Source of the DNA: Vicia villosa
Lineage: Eukaryota; Streptophyta; Magnoliopsida; Fabales; Fabaceae
Direction of reading: 5' to 3'
Length of the DNA stretch: 64,000 nt
Assembly: GCF_029867415.1 (NCBI RefSeq)
Contig: NW_026705576.1
Coordinates: forward strand, 62,001-126,000
The notes under the pieces are model-generated. The model saw only the letters and a list, made by a program, of their open reading frames with translations, did no database searches and was not told the origin of the DNA. Shown piece after piece: positions 48,300-58,960 of this stretch; within the stretch, counting starts at the first letter, position 1, and the number at the start of each line of letters is the position of its first letter. A program made the position numbers and the translations under genes.

Positions 48300-48840
48300 C
48301 GTACGAAAAGTTGAGTGTTTCAATTCCTAACGATTATAATGATGGTACCATCAAAAAGATATTTGAAGTATGTGGCATTAAAGGCGCGAATCCCCATGAA
48401 ACAAAAATGTTTTTCTTAAGCCCTTCTAAAGATAAATAATAAAGCATTCGACATCCGAGGCTGATATGACCAACCCTTGCCTTTTCTTGACAAACCATTA
48501 CTGTCTGAAACAATATTGAGAAATTAAACAACAATAAAAGACTCCGAAACTAAATAATTTTTTTCAAACTTAAATATTAAATATATTCCAATTATGTTTA
48601 AATATTAATGATATGCTTAAATTGAAGGCCACGGGGATACATTCAAAATTAAGAGAAAATAAAACAGTTCCAATCTAAATTTATTCTTTCATATCTTATT
48701 TCAAGTAGAATCAATTCTTGAAAGCATAATCACTTCTGCTCGAGATCAACCAAACACGTCAAAATCAATTCTAGGCGTCTAGAATCAATTCTGGATGCCT
48801 CAAACTTGAAACCAAACATAGACAACATCATATATTTCCA
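48300..48840. other. Spacer between retroelement nest and NCR genes
   Basis: AT-rich DNA without a convincing gene. It probably contains the lost right end of the host element. At 48,700-48,800 a legume-type low-copy motif AATCAATTCT(A/T/G)G recurs three times, in part palindromic (CTAGGCGTCTAG). Confidence 0.4.
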
Positions 48841-48853
48841 TTCATATAATATT

Positions 48854-49171
48854 CTAGATTGTTTTCTCTGTATGGCATTTGTGTACCCTATCATAAAATA
48901 TACATTCGTTGTAAATGCACCTATAAATTGCAGGAAACAAATGGGGAATTTTTGGACAATCATCAACTGTTTTACATCCAATTAGTGCTGCAAAGAAAAA
49001 TGAGAATGAAGTAATGTTACTAACATGAAAATGAAACAATGTGTAGAAACTATAAAATAAACAATATAATTTCATAAGGATAAGAAAAGGTTTACCATCA
49101 ACCTCCTTTGTGATGAAAAATAGAAAAAGAAATAAAATCACAACATAAATAAACTTGAGAGTTGTAGTCAT
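48854..49171 (-). CDS. NCR-like nodule cysteine-rich peptide gene 1
   Basis: Two exons on the minus strand: 49171-49096 and 48987-48854, joined across a 108-bp phase-1 intron with GT donor and CAG acceptor. The predicted product has 69 residues. Exon 1 is almost all signal peptide (basic start, then a VVILFLFLFF core, ending near KEVD). Exon 2 gives a short mature peptide with cysteines in the pattern C-x5-C-x12-C-x4-C, plus a fifth cysteine in a C-terminal extension. Size, intron position and spacing match the four-cysteine NCR family of IRLC legumes, secreted into symbiosomes where they act on rhizobia. Start chosen at 49171 because the paralogue aligns from there; an upstream in-frame ATG at 49204 overlaps the TATA-like box. 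Confidence 0.82.
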   Translation of the reverse strand: MTTTLKFIYVVILFLFLFFITKEVDGKPFLILMKLYCLFYSFYTLFHFHVSNITSFSFFFAALIGCKTVDDCPKIPHLFPAIYRCIYNECIFYDRVHKCHTEKTI

Positions 49172-49203
49172 ATTTTTTTCTCTTTGTATTGTATGTAACT
49201 TCA

Positions 49204-49214
49204 TATTATATAAA
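49204..49214 (-). promoter_or_regulatory. TATA-like box of NCR-like gene 1
   Basis: Minus strand CTTTATATAATA lies about 35-45 bp before the ATG at 49171. The same AGCTTTATATAATAT context recurs upstream of gene 2, which supports a shared core promoter. Confidence 0.5.
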
Positions 49215-49370
49215 GCTCATATAATGTTAAAGAATTCTAATAAGATTTGTCTCTCCGATATTCTTGATGAAAGGGTAAAATAAATTTTTTTATAATCATC
49301 ATAACTCAATATTTATTAACTAATGTTTTAACTTTTTGTAATAGAAAGGGGTAATAATTTATTATTTTAA

Positions 49371-49684
49371 ATCATGTTCTTATAAATGGGGCCAATCTTC
49401 AGCCTTAAAGTCGGTTTTATAGGATTAAGTTAGACTCAATCACATTTTTTAAGATGATATCAAGAGCTTCATTTAAAATTCGGTGAACCATCTACTGTTT
49501 GGTTATTGGACCTCCCATCATTTATTTCTATGCTCCATATTTCCAATTCTGAATGTGAGGGAATGTGTTAAGAATCTCACGTCGGACACTATATGGCATA
49601 AACATGTCCTTATTAGTGCGGACGATCCTCACCCTTAAAATCAGTTTTGTAGAGTTAAGTTAAGCTCAATCACATTTCTTAACA
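49371..49684 (+). mobile_element. TRIM-like short LTR element, decayed
   Basis: A 119-bp terminal repeat at 49566-49684 begins TGTTAAGAA and ends TTCTTAACA, a perfect 9-bp inverted pair. A partial, 5'-truncated copy is at about 49371-49454, followed at once by ATGATATCAAGAGC, close to the initiator-Met primer site. The short internal part has no coding capacity. The size and primer site fit TRIM elements; the decay makes the family uncertain. Confidence 0.6.
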
Positions 49685-49953
49685 AGGCTCACAACCTCGA
49701 CTATGTTTGTTCTACTCCACCTTGTGTTTTTTACATGCTTTTGTGAAATGAATCTAAACGAAATTGACATGTCTGTTATCCACCTCTAATTGGAGTCACA
49801 CTTTGATATTAAAGGATAAGGCATCTCATTGATCGTTTTGAAAATTCCTAAGTTAATTTTTTCTAAAAAATATTAATGATAGGTATATATTACCAACAAA
49901 AATATTTTTTAAAATTGTTTGCTTTTAAAATATATAAGTGAAAAGCGATCGTT

Positions 49954-50192
49954 ATATTCTCTCCATTTTAAAATGACTCTCGTTTAAAGTTCTTGCATAT
50001 AGATTAAGAAATATAATAATAGTGTCATAAAATATTATACTTTTACTAAATTAACCTTATTAATGTACAGAAAGTAGTGTGTAGAGTAACCTTGTACTTT
50101 TATAATATTTCTCCATTGAAAAATGAAAATGACATTCATTTTAAAATAATTTTTTCTTTAAAACGACCGTTATTTTAAAATGATGAGAGTAA
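49954..50192. mobile_element. Stowaway-like MITE
   Basis: About 240 bp with terminal inverted repeats: ATTCTCTCCATTTTAAAATG on the left, and on the right TTTTAAAATGATGAGAGTAA, which is its imperfect complement. The termini and TA-type flanks resemble Stowaway elements of the Tc1/mariner group. It lies between the two NCR-like genes. Confidence 0.5.
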
Positions 50193-50640
50193 TTAAAAGG
50201 CATCTCAACTACCTTAGAACTTTGTCACACCAAAAGTCGTATCTATAACACTCTCTTAAATAAATGTATTAATAATAAAAAAAATCTTTTAAAAAGGGTA
50301 ACACCTTAACCCATTTTAAAAATTTAATAGAACTAATGTTTTCACAAGCCAAACTACCTCGGAAGAACTCGTCGTAGACAAATAAATGGAGGAATAATAT
50401 GCTATTAAAAAATCAATAAAAAAATACCATATGTAGCTAATTAGAAAAACCAGTGTTAACGACTTTTAAATCATGAGAACAAATACTACTAGAAAATTTG
50501 CTTATAATTTGATTTAAAGATTGCGAATTTCCAATTGCTCTAGGATTGAAATTTAATACTTTTTAACTTAGAACTAATAATTTCTTCTTAGAAGAAATGA
50601 ATAAATACACTCTTGCTCAAGAGAAAAATTAATTTAGTCT
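50193..50640. other. AT-rich spacer downstream of NCR-like gene 2
   Basis: No gene or repeat recognised. It would hold the 3' untranslated region and terminator of gene 2. Confidence 0.4.
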
Positions 50641-50641
50641 T

Positions 50642-50941
50642 TTATTTATGATTCTTTATTGGAATCGATGTACCGATTATACATTTATTGTAAATGCACC
50701 TATAAATTGAAGGAAACAAGTGGGGAATTTTTGGACAATCATCATCTGTTTTACATCCAATTTGTGCTGCAAAGAAAAATGAAAACGAAGTAATGTTATT
50801 AAAGTGAAAAAGAAAAAAGAATGTAAAAACTATAAAATAAAGAAGAGAATTTGAAAAAGGATTACCTTCAACCTCCTTTGCAATTAAAAATAGAAAAAGA
50901 AATAAAATCACAACATAATTAAATTTGAGAGTTGTTGTCAT
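50642..50941 (-). CDS. NCR-like nodule cysteine-rich peptide gene 2
   Basis: Two exons on the minus strand, 50941-50866 and 50766-50642, with a 99-bp phase-1 intron. The predicted product has 66 residues. The signal peptide is nearly the same as in gene 1. The mature part has exactly four cysteines with C-x5-C-x12-C-x4-C spacing and a different tail (basic, no fifth cysteine). Differences from gene 1 cluster in the mature peptide and the tail, while the leader is kept, as is usual for this family. An OSE-like AAAGAT word on the + strand lies near 51,030, upstream. Expression and target are not shown by sequence. Confidence 0.82.
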   Translation of the reverse strand: MTTTLKFNYVVILFLFLFLIAKEVEGNPFSNSLLYFIVFTFFFLFHFNNITSFSFFFAAQIGCKTDDDCPKIPHLFPSIYRCIYNKCIIGTSIPIKNHK

Positions 50942-51003
50942 GTTTTTTTTTTTTTACCTTTGTATATAACAAATATAATACATTTTGATCATTTTATATT
51001 ATA

Positions 51004-51014
51004 TATTATATAAA
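51004..51014 (-). promoter_or_regulatory. TATA-like box of NCR-like gene 2
   Basis: Minus strand CTTTATATAATAT about 65-75 bp before the ATG at 50941, in the same context as gene 1. Confidence 0.5.
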
Positions 51015-51178
51015 GCTCCTACAATGTTAAAGATAATTATAATATTATTTGTCCCTTCAATAATTTTAATAAAAGGGTAAACTAAAAATCTTGATAATCA
51101 TCATACCTCATTATTTAATAACTAATTTTGTAACCTTTTGTTGTAGAAAAGGGTATTAATTATTTTATTTTAAATTGT

Positions 51179-51827
51179 TAAACCGTGATAAAGTTATTGT
51201 ATGAATAATGCACAATCACACGTGACTATATAGTTATTCAAATGTCAAAAATATTTTAAATTTTTTTGTTTAAAATAATTCTATCTTAGGATATACTACT
51301 TTATTTAGGTTATAGAAGTAAAGAGAGGAGAGAGAAACTTTGGCGCCATCTATCCCTTTTTTTTGAACCGTGAAATCCTAGAAACCTGCATCCTCTTCCT
51401 CCTATGGCAGCTTTCACCATTTAATGGTTTTGTGTACTAATAAAATAACAAGCAGAGGCATTGATCAACAAGCACATCAACCAAAGCTTGTTAAAATTTT
51501 CGCTCAAGTTTTGAACAATGTGTGTGGCATACCACTAAATCAACTTCTTCAACCTTGTTTAAAAGGAGATAGAATCGCCATCACCATCCATGAATAATAG
51601 TATTTGGCCAGAATCGAAACCTGTAAAACAAACTTCCATGGTCGAATCATTTGGCCGAAAGGGTCAACACCGCTAGAAATCGATGCATTGCACGCCAAGC
51701 TTCCTCAAATATGAATTCCATTGGAAAAGGGGGGTTACTTTTCTTGGTAGGGGATATTTTGAGTTTGTGCTCTCATCGTTGAAGATATGCATACTGTGAT
51801 GTAGTGGTGAAAATTGAGACTGGAGCT
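51179..51827. other. Unannotated spacer
   Basis: I see no open frame with family features and no clear repeat. A GC-richer patch at 51,340-51,780 could be an old transposon fragment, but I cannot name it. Confidence 0.4.
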
Positions 51828-52113
51828 ATAGGATTGACTCAGCTCGTATTTTTGTGAAATTCGTCACCGCGCTTTATTGTTTCCAAAGGAAATGGGAAAA
51901 AGAGCGAAATAAAATCCAATGAAGTTTCTAAAATCAAAACTAATGAAACAAAAAGAGATCTTAGGTTCGGGGGTTGGTTATGCAAGGGGAAGGTATTAGC
52001 ATCCCTCACATATGTAGTACTCTACAGAAACCTCTTTGAAAATATATATTATTGTTTTATTGTTATTATTGCTGTTTGTGAAAAAGAGGGATGATGAGAA
52101 AAGGGTTACTTGC
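51828..52113 (-). mobile_element. Fragment of a Tat/Ogre-like LTR, minus orientation
   Basis: The block GGGGGTTGGTTATGCAAGGG, then AAGGTATTAGCATCCCTCA near 51,970-52,010 matches the R/U5-side block seen on the + strand of the minus-oriented LTRs at about 2580-2625 and 27215-27265. It is cut at 52,113, where an LTR of opposite orientation starts. Confidence 0.55.
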
Positions 52114-55100
52114 TGTCATACCCCAAAATTTTCCCTCTTATATTCAATCAAAGGTTCCTTAATTTTCCCAAGAGCATTCATGGTTCTACCAGACAAAGCT
52201 CCTCCTAATCCAGGATCTCCAAAACTAGGGTTTGCATTTTATCAAAGGGGTTTGACTCTCTAAGTCCTCAAATGGATCTCAAGGTATCCCATATGTCTCA
52301 AAGCATCTCCATTTCAGAAGTCATGCTCCAATTCCAAGGATTGCTCACTCAATGGTTTAGATGACCCACAGTCGACTAGTTTGACCTAAAAGTCAACTAT
52401 AGTCAAAATACAGTCAAACTTCAAGACTTTTGGTCAACATCAAGTATTTGGGGTTATATACATCATTTGATCAAATGTTGACCATGATCCATTAATAAAA
52501 ACTAAAAAATGAATAAATTCAAAAGGTTCAAATTAGGGTTTTTTATAGGAGAAAGTCAACTCAACTTTGACTGGTCATAACTTTCACATGGAGTATCAAA
52601 AATTTCCCAACCAAAGCCTATTTTGAAGGAAATTGAATCCTATACAACTTTGTCTCTCAGAAGCCAAGGCCAGAAATGCTTCATTTGGGAGATATGGTAC
52701 AAAAGATTATAGGTCCTTTTCAAAAGTCAACCGAAAGCAGTTTTTTGTCAAAGGCCATATCATCAAGATAAAATCTCCAAATGAAAAATATGTTCCATAG
52801 TGGCTTGAAGAGGACATATTGAGGTTTCCAAAAAGTAATAGAACTCTTTCATATCTTAAAAATTGAGGGAGATATGCCTTGTCAAAGTTGAGGAATTTCG
52901 GGTGAAATATGTGAAGGAAATAAGGTTCAAAATGGAAATTTTTGCAAATGGGCCTATCTTGTTATGATCCAAACTTGATTATAGGGTTACTAAGAACCTC
53001 CAAATCCCATGCCAAGACCATTTGACTTTTATTTTATTTTATATGAATTTTTATTCATTAAAAAGGTCAATTTAATCAAATATTTGGAAGGGAAATATAA
53101 AATATTTGTTTTGGTTTATTTTCCAATCCACTTCAATCACATAAATGCCATATATTTGATACAATTTCGTGAAAAAGGGGATTGGTAAGAGGAGATTGGA
53201 TTTAGGCCAATTTTAGAAGGTTTTAAAAGTGATTTTTCATCAAATTGCAATATCTTGATTCAAGAGGATTTGGTTCAGAATTGTTAACCTATCAAACCCC
53301 TATAAGTATGCAACAGTTGCAGATGCCAAGGGGAGGTTTTTCTGGCCTCCAAGAACCAAAACCGGACTCAAAAAATCCAAGAAAAAAACTAAAATCGATT
53401 TCAATGTTGCAGGGTGATTCAACAGGTTTTGGTGATTCAGACGCATTCCTTGGGCCCTCCTGAAACTATCACGATCATCACCAATGATCAGAGTGCTCGG
53501 AATAGCCTCCTTCAAATCACGTTTTTTTGTATTTTTATTTCAATTTCTTTTTCGATGATTCACGATGCATAAATATATTTTGATTATATAATCTTGTTTT
53601 CCATGATGTGGTGAGTGATTCTGGATAGTTTAATTGAGTTTTGGCTACAGGTTAAGCATTCCACCATTGCTAGGGTTCGAGGTTTCATACATGGGGGTTT
53701 TGCGTGGAAGGGTTTTTAGGCCAAATAAATGATCTCATTGAATTCGCATGGTTGTTTTATACTGATCTGGGCTTTTGTTCATGATTTATGGTGTTTGTAG
53801 CTCGAGTTAGGGATTTCGCAGGTTTGGCTAGGGGCGATATTGTAGCTAATTCTAGGCCAATCCATAGCTAAACATCCGGAGGAAAGCTTCAACGAAGAAG
53901 AAGACCATGGGCGCGCGAATTCGGTTTTGAATTTTCTAATTGGATTTATTTCTTTCATAAGGTTTGGTGGCGATATAATTAACAGCAAATCTTCACTGTC
54001 CCAGTGGAAACGCATGCATGTTGCGGCCTTTCATTACACCGGTTCGATCCCTGGCTGGGATCATTTGTTTTATTTTATTTGTAGTTTCAGTCTCCACAAG
54101 TTCCAATACGCGCGCTTCCAGAAGGCATACGATGCAACCTCAGATCTGGGCCACAGGATCATGCCATGTTCAGATCTAACGTACCAAGTACTTGAGGCTC
54201 CACCATGAACCCTCAAGGGCTGCCACACATGATAACGCCCAGGTTTTATCTTTATATTTTTTATTTACCCTTTATTATTTAATTTAGATTAAATGTTAAT
54301 TTATATTGTTTAACTTAGTTGGTTTAGTTGATTTGGATTAGAATAATAGAATCAGGATTAGGGTTAGGATTATGATATGTCCCGATTATTTCGACTATTT
54401 CGATTTTAATTAATTTAACCTTAATTATAAAAAATCACAAAAACCCTAGAACTTGATCAATGCATTAGGGTTTGCCCAATCCCACTGATTTGGCAAAAAT
54501 GCTAATTCTTGATTAATTTATCAATTTTCTCTTTGATCCGATTATATCTAATAGTCGCATTGGTGAGAAATAAAATAATAAAATATATTTATTTTCCTAA
54601 ATGGTTTTAACCAAATCTATTGGTTACGATGATTAGCATACTCAATTCGTTATCATGTAATAATCAAACCTATTGATTATGAGGGGTAACGATAAAATTA
54701 ATAATTTAAATTATTTAAAACACACTCATTTGTTATTCGTGAGAATCGAATCTATCGATTAGAATGGTTAGCAATCCTTCCTTCAATCCGTTAACTATGG
54801 TGATCAAACCTATTGATCATCGCAACTAACGGTAACATATTAAACCTGGGTTGTACACCATTTAAAACACTCAAAACTCATCTCTTCAATACTGCGATTT
54901 TCAAAACTACGATAAGGTAATTCAAAATACCTTGCGAACTTCGCATTTAAAAACTACGATAAGGTAATTCAAAATACCTTCAAACCACTTCATATCAAAT
55001 TCTAAGGCGTACAACCCTGCCCCGAACTACGTAGACTCTGATTCTCCCTAAGGAGATACGTAGGCACTTGGCAACAAGGCGAGTCCCCTTCCCTAAAACC

Positions 55101-55343
55101 TCAATTCGTTCCAATTCTCATTTTTGCCCTTTTCATTTCTTTAGTTATTAACTCAATAATTTTAGCCATAAACCTCCGCCTCTCAATTCAAAACCTTAGG
55201 AAAGGGTTAAGGGTGCCTAACACCTTCCCTTGACCTGATTATAATAACTTACCCAGATTTCTTAACTGCGTAGGGTTTTCTATTCGCCCTGGTAGAATAG
55301 GTGGCGACTCTAAATGTCATAATTTTTAGGGCAGGTTGCCACA
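52114..55343 (+). repeat. 5' LTR of a Tat/Ogre-like element, + orientation
   Basis: It starts TGTCATACCCC, the same start as the solo LTR read on its own strand, and ends GTTGCCACA directly before a primer binding site. The length of 3,230 bp is in the range of the other LTRs here. Its 3' part (about 55,030-55,300) has the same R/U5-type blocks in reverse. An alternative start, TGATAACGCCC at 54230, would make a 1,114-bp LTR; I find no duplication to decide. Confidence 0.6.
53999..54063 (+). other. tRNA-like segment inside the + strand LTR
   Basis: A perfect B-box GGTTCGATCCC is at 54041-54051. TCCCAG (53999-54004) can pair with CTGGGA (54055-54060) like an acceptor stem. The A-box region is poor. 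It looks like a decayed tRNA-derived insert. Confidence 0.45.
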
Positions 55344-55345
55344 AC

Positions 55346-55363
55346 TGGCGACTCTGCTGGGGA
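55346..55363 (+). promoter_or_regulatory. Primer binding site, tRNA-Arg-like
   Basis: TGGCGACTCTGCTGGGGA two bases after the LTR end, identical to the sites of the tandem element at 9968-9985 and 17507-17524. Confidence 0.8.
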
Positions 55364-56059
55364 CTTATCAATAATGGTGAATATTATGCTCCTAGGTTTT
55401 GGCAGGGTTTAGGTTTTGGCAAATCATTTAGGTTTTTGGCAAGTTTTTTAGGGTTTGGCTAATTTTCCATTTTAGGGTTTTGGATTAGGGTTTATGGTTT
55501 TTTTTATAAATATTTAAATTTTATTTATTTATTTACTTATTTTCAATTTCATTTATTTACAGTAATTTCATTTAATTACAGCAATTTAAATAAATATTTG
55601 TTTATTTTAATATCTGCTATTTTATTGCATTGCTGGGATATATATAAAATTGTTGTTAAAACATAAGCGTGGGAATTATATTTAAGACCAGAGGGGAATT
55701 ACATTGCCTACGAGTCTTATTATAATTTCACTCAGAGTGGGTTAGATATCTGGAAATGTCTGATACGAGGCTTGACTTTGTTGAGGGCAGGACTTGGTAT
55801 TTAGCTGATCTCTCTGGGAACCTACCCCTAAATCTCGAACCTCATGGATAAATGAGTTGTTCTAAAATCCAAAGAGACAAAAAGTCTCGGAGGCCACGAA
55901 CGACCCCATGAGACCTTCTATAACATACCCATGGGAAGGGTAGACCCCCTAAGCCGTCATGCCGAACCTTTGAACTTAAGACTTTTGTGCTTAGGTGCTT
56001 ATTATATGTTTGCAATTTATATACTGCGAATATTTGCGTTTTAATTTTGCAGGTCTTCA

Positions 56060-56563
56060 TACGCGCTCCCTAGCCCGTAGGGATGCTATTTCCTAGACAT
56101 TATCCTTCCCACGAAGGACATATCCATTTATGCACGTCAATTGGTCTCTCGATGACCATGAGACCTTGTGGCTGTCTTGAACGGCCACCTTGTGCCAACA
56201 TCTACGCACTCCCTGGCCGGTAGGGATTCTACTTTTAAGGTCATATTCTTCGTACGAGGGGCAACTTAGCTAGCATACATCAATTGACCTCTCGATGGCC
56301 ATGAGATCTAGTGACTGTCTTGAACGGTCACCCCATGCTCGCTCTCGTGCACCCCATAACTTGTAGGATTTGGATTTCCATCTATACATCTTTCACCCCT
56401 AGCCTGTAGGGATTTCACTTCGTTAGATATCGTCCTTAGATAGGTTGTGTTCCGCATAGAGAACCTTCCCACGAGGGACAACTTCATTGGTACAAGTCGA
56501 ACGGCCTCTCGATGGCCATGAGATTGGGTGACTGTCTTGAACGGTCACCAGCCGCTACTTTTT
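56060..56563. repeat. Three long tandem units with covarying hairpins
   Basis: Each unit carries CTCCCT-type start, TAGGGAT, a CGA(A/G)GG block, CTCTCGATG(A/G)CCATGAGA and a hairpin GTGRC-TGTCTTGAAC-GGYCAC. The hairpin is GTGGC/GCCAC in unit 1 (56168-56188) and GTGAC/GTCAC in units 2 (56311-56331) and 3 (56528-56548). Confidence 0.75.
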
Positions 56564-57351
56564 GCATACTCCCTAATCTAAGGGATTTCCATTGGCGCGT
56601 CATGACATCTAGCTTGCACGGATTTCACTAGGGTCTAATGTCATCCCTAAATCCGCATAGGCTATCCTTAAGGTTATATCTGTAGCACGTCTGCATGGCA
56701 TTACATACAAGGAGTTATAATACATAAAAAAGGAGTCTCTCGCATACACATGCATTTGCATTTCCATGCATTCATACATTTACATTTGCATCTCCGCTCG
56801 TATCCGTACGTACCGTGCTAGCCGATTTCCCGAGACTCACAAAGAAGATCAAAAGGATCATAAACTATGGAGAAAGGAGGATAAATTATTGAGAACGAAC
56901 GTGGTCTTACAAGGAGAAAAAAAAGATGCCTTTCGCCATGCCAGTTACATGTCCATGCCTTTTGTAACAAGATCGTAAATACAACAAAGGTTATCATCGA
57001 GCAAGGATTAGTTCAACAAAGAAGTTCCCTCATAGATACACTCAAGGGGTATCTAGTCATAAAGGGGTTCATCTATGAACATAGAAAAGCTTACAAAGAC
57101 ACTCTACGATAACTTAGGGGCAAGGGTCAGTCCAACTGGGGCAAGATCCTGAACAAAGACGCACAACTACGATGGAGGGAAGGCGACATATGTTGACTTC
57201 TCACCAAGGGACAAAAGGGTCATAGTCTTTCTTTATCAATCTATAAACTATGAATGATACGAACGGTGTGATACTATCCTTAGGAAAAGCAAAAGAGGTT
57301 CAGTCAAAGGAAACTCATGAAGTTCCGAAACGACGAAAACCCGCCGCTAAT

Positions 57352-57470
57352 GTTTTATAGGCTCACACTATTTACTTTCCCGCTCTTATCATAGCCTACA
57401 CGTTTTATAGGCTCGCATTATTTACTTTCCCGCTCTTATCATAGCCTACACTTTTTATAGGCTCGCATTT
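57352..57470. repeat. 50-bp tandem repeat, about 2.4 copies
   Basis: Units start at 57352, 57402 and 57452 with TTTTATAGGCTC and contain TATTTACTTTCCCGCTCTTA. Copies differ at only a few bases. Confidence 0.85.
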
Positions 57471-57590
57471 ATTACCATGTTCGGCTAATTTACTAGTGCT
57501 GGGATGTGAAGATCGTCAACAAATGACGCTCTACATGTTGTGTCTTTAGGATTTCTTAATGGGCTGTTTTTAGTTTAAATACAATCTTTC

Positions 57591-58275
57591 TGTAGTTATT
57601 TTACTCTGCCTACACGAAAGTGAAGCAGTGAAACATTGGGTAAAATCGAAAGCCATCAGACACAAAAGATTACAATTTGTTTGTTTTTGGTTAACAAAAA
57701 GGGCGAAAGCAGTTTGTTAACCAATTAGGGAGTATAATATTAATAGAAATTGATTTTAAAACTATTTACGAAAGCGTGCCGTTTATAGGTGTAGGATACG
57801 GTTATTTAGGTGAAAGCCTTTAACCCTTTTAAGTTAAACTTTCCAGTTAAAAACACTTTTCAACTAGGTTAAGAGTTTGATTTATTAAAAATAGGTTCAC
57901 TACTTTAACGTAATGCGCACTCATATGTGACAAATGAATGGGTAGACTTAAAGAGTACACTCGGTTCTTAGTACGCGAAAGCGACAAGTTCCCGTTAAAT
58001 CAATTCTTTTCAAAGTTGAAAACATTGCCCTGTAGGAATCTTAACAGAGACAGTTAGAGTATTTTCTGTTGATGTGTATTACGTTCCAGTATTGTTATTT
58101 ATCTAAATTTATTAAAGTTATTTACTTCATGCTCTTTCTCATACATACTTATTTGATTTTCCCTAGATAAACACCGTAACAATAAGTAACGATAGATTTG
58201 ACTATTGGTCTCTGTGGTTGGACAATCTTTTATATTACTTCGATAGGCTGTGCACTTGCAGTTTAATTTAGACTC
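57591..58275 (+). mobile_element. LTR-retrotransposon leader-like remnant, family unsure
   Basis: Words such as GCGACAAGTTCCCGTTAAAT, ATTGGTCTCTGTGGTT and GTGCACTTGCAG recall untranslated leaders of plant LTR retrotransposons. No LTR or coding motif is seen, and I cannot fix the lineage. Confidence 0.35.
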
Positions 58276-58279
58276 TGTT

Positions 58280-58960
58280 TACAGACCGATCAATCATCTT
58301 CTGCATGCATCATATCCCTGACATCGTCGTCATCTTTAACTCACACTGGATATAATTGTTGTCTTCTATAATAGAAATGTACGAAATAAGTCTATCAAGT
58401 TCTTCTTTTATGGCCTTTAGCCATACTTTCTTCTTGAGAGCTTCTTCAGTAATCACTAGTTCAAAGTCCATAAACATGAAACACTAAATGACTTCTCCTT
58501 TGGAGTCTATGTCATTATCTTGCAACATGTCAAACTCTGCAAATCTTCTTGGTATTTGTATGATTCTTTGTGGCCTATGAACTTGTTCAAGTTTTGGAAC
58601 AATATTAGATGTTGTACCACCTTCAAAAGTCCTACCTTCATAAGTTCCGCCTTCAGATGATTGGCCCATTTCAGAGGCTTGACCACCAGATTCTAGATCA
58701 TCATCAGAATCTATATCAGAATTAGATTCGCCTTCAGAAACATCTCCAGCCTTCTGTTATCTTCAAAGTCTCCTTCAGAACCATACTCGACTTTAGCTTC
58801 AGAGTCATCTTTGGACTCTGACTCATCTTCAGAAGTAGAATTTCCTTCAAATTCAGAAGTATATTCAGAAGTTAACTCAAGTGTTGACACTACACCCGAG
58901 TTGGATTGAGACTTGCTCCAATCCCATACTTCTGATTATTTCACAATGACATCTCTGGTG
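58280..58960 (-). pseudogene. Copia polyprotein remnant, integrase-RT junction
   Basis: The minus strand encodes decayed segments: a Ser/Glu-rich linker; RPQRIIQIPRRFAEFDMLQ followed by DIDSKGEVI; and ITEEALKKKVWLKAIKEELD. These match the zone between integrase and RT of Ty1/copia elements. Several stops and shifts break it, and no LTR is attached. It lies about 650 bp upstream of the mS29 gene in opposite orientation. Confidence 0.7.

Larger units (their letters stand above)
1..48300 (+). mobile_element. Host Ty3/gypsy retrotransposon, Tat/Ogre type, nested and decayed
   Basis: Four separated blocks (1-2448, 21142-22129, 36057-39614, 47821 to about 48300) join into one element once three younger insertions are removed. 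Along the + strand they encode gag, aspartic protease, reverse transcriptase, RNase H and integrase, with minus-strand ORFs after the integrase. The protease active site reads DGG and an additional RNase H-like domain precedes the integrase, as is usual in the Tat/Ogre lineage. The 5' LTR lies left of the window. I could not recognise a 3' LTR, so the right end is a guess between about 48,140 and 48,800. Many in-frame stops and lost catalytic residues show that it is dead. Confidence 0.8.
48840..51178. repeat. Tandem duplication carrying the two NCR-like genes
   Basis: About 540 bp at 48,840-49,376 is similar to about 540 bp at 50,640-51,178. The match includes both exons, the intron, the TATA context and a shared upstream block (AAAAGGGTAAA, ATAATCATCATA, GTAGAAA-GGGTA). 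The 1.2 kb between them has no counterpart and holds small transposons. Confidence 0.8.
55364..57590 (+). mobile_element. Long repetitive leader of the + strand Tat/Ogre-like element
   Basis: Non-coding sequence after the primer site with TAGGTTTTGGCA repeats (55,390-55,460), a GC-richer block (55,660-55,980), about 145-bp to 215-bp tandem units at 56,060-56,563, and 50-bp tandem units at 57,352-57,470. No gag or pol follows, so the element is truncated or non-autonomous. Confidence 0.6.

Noticed and set aside
54230..55343. A shorter LTR starting TGATAACGCCC
   Set aside because: Possible, but the start at 52114 matches the solo LTR start and gives a length similar to the relatives; kept only as an alternative.
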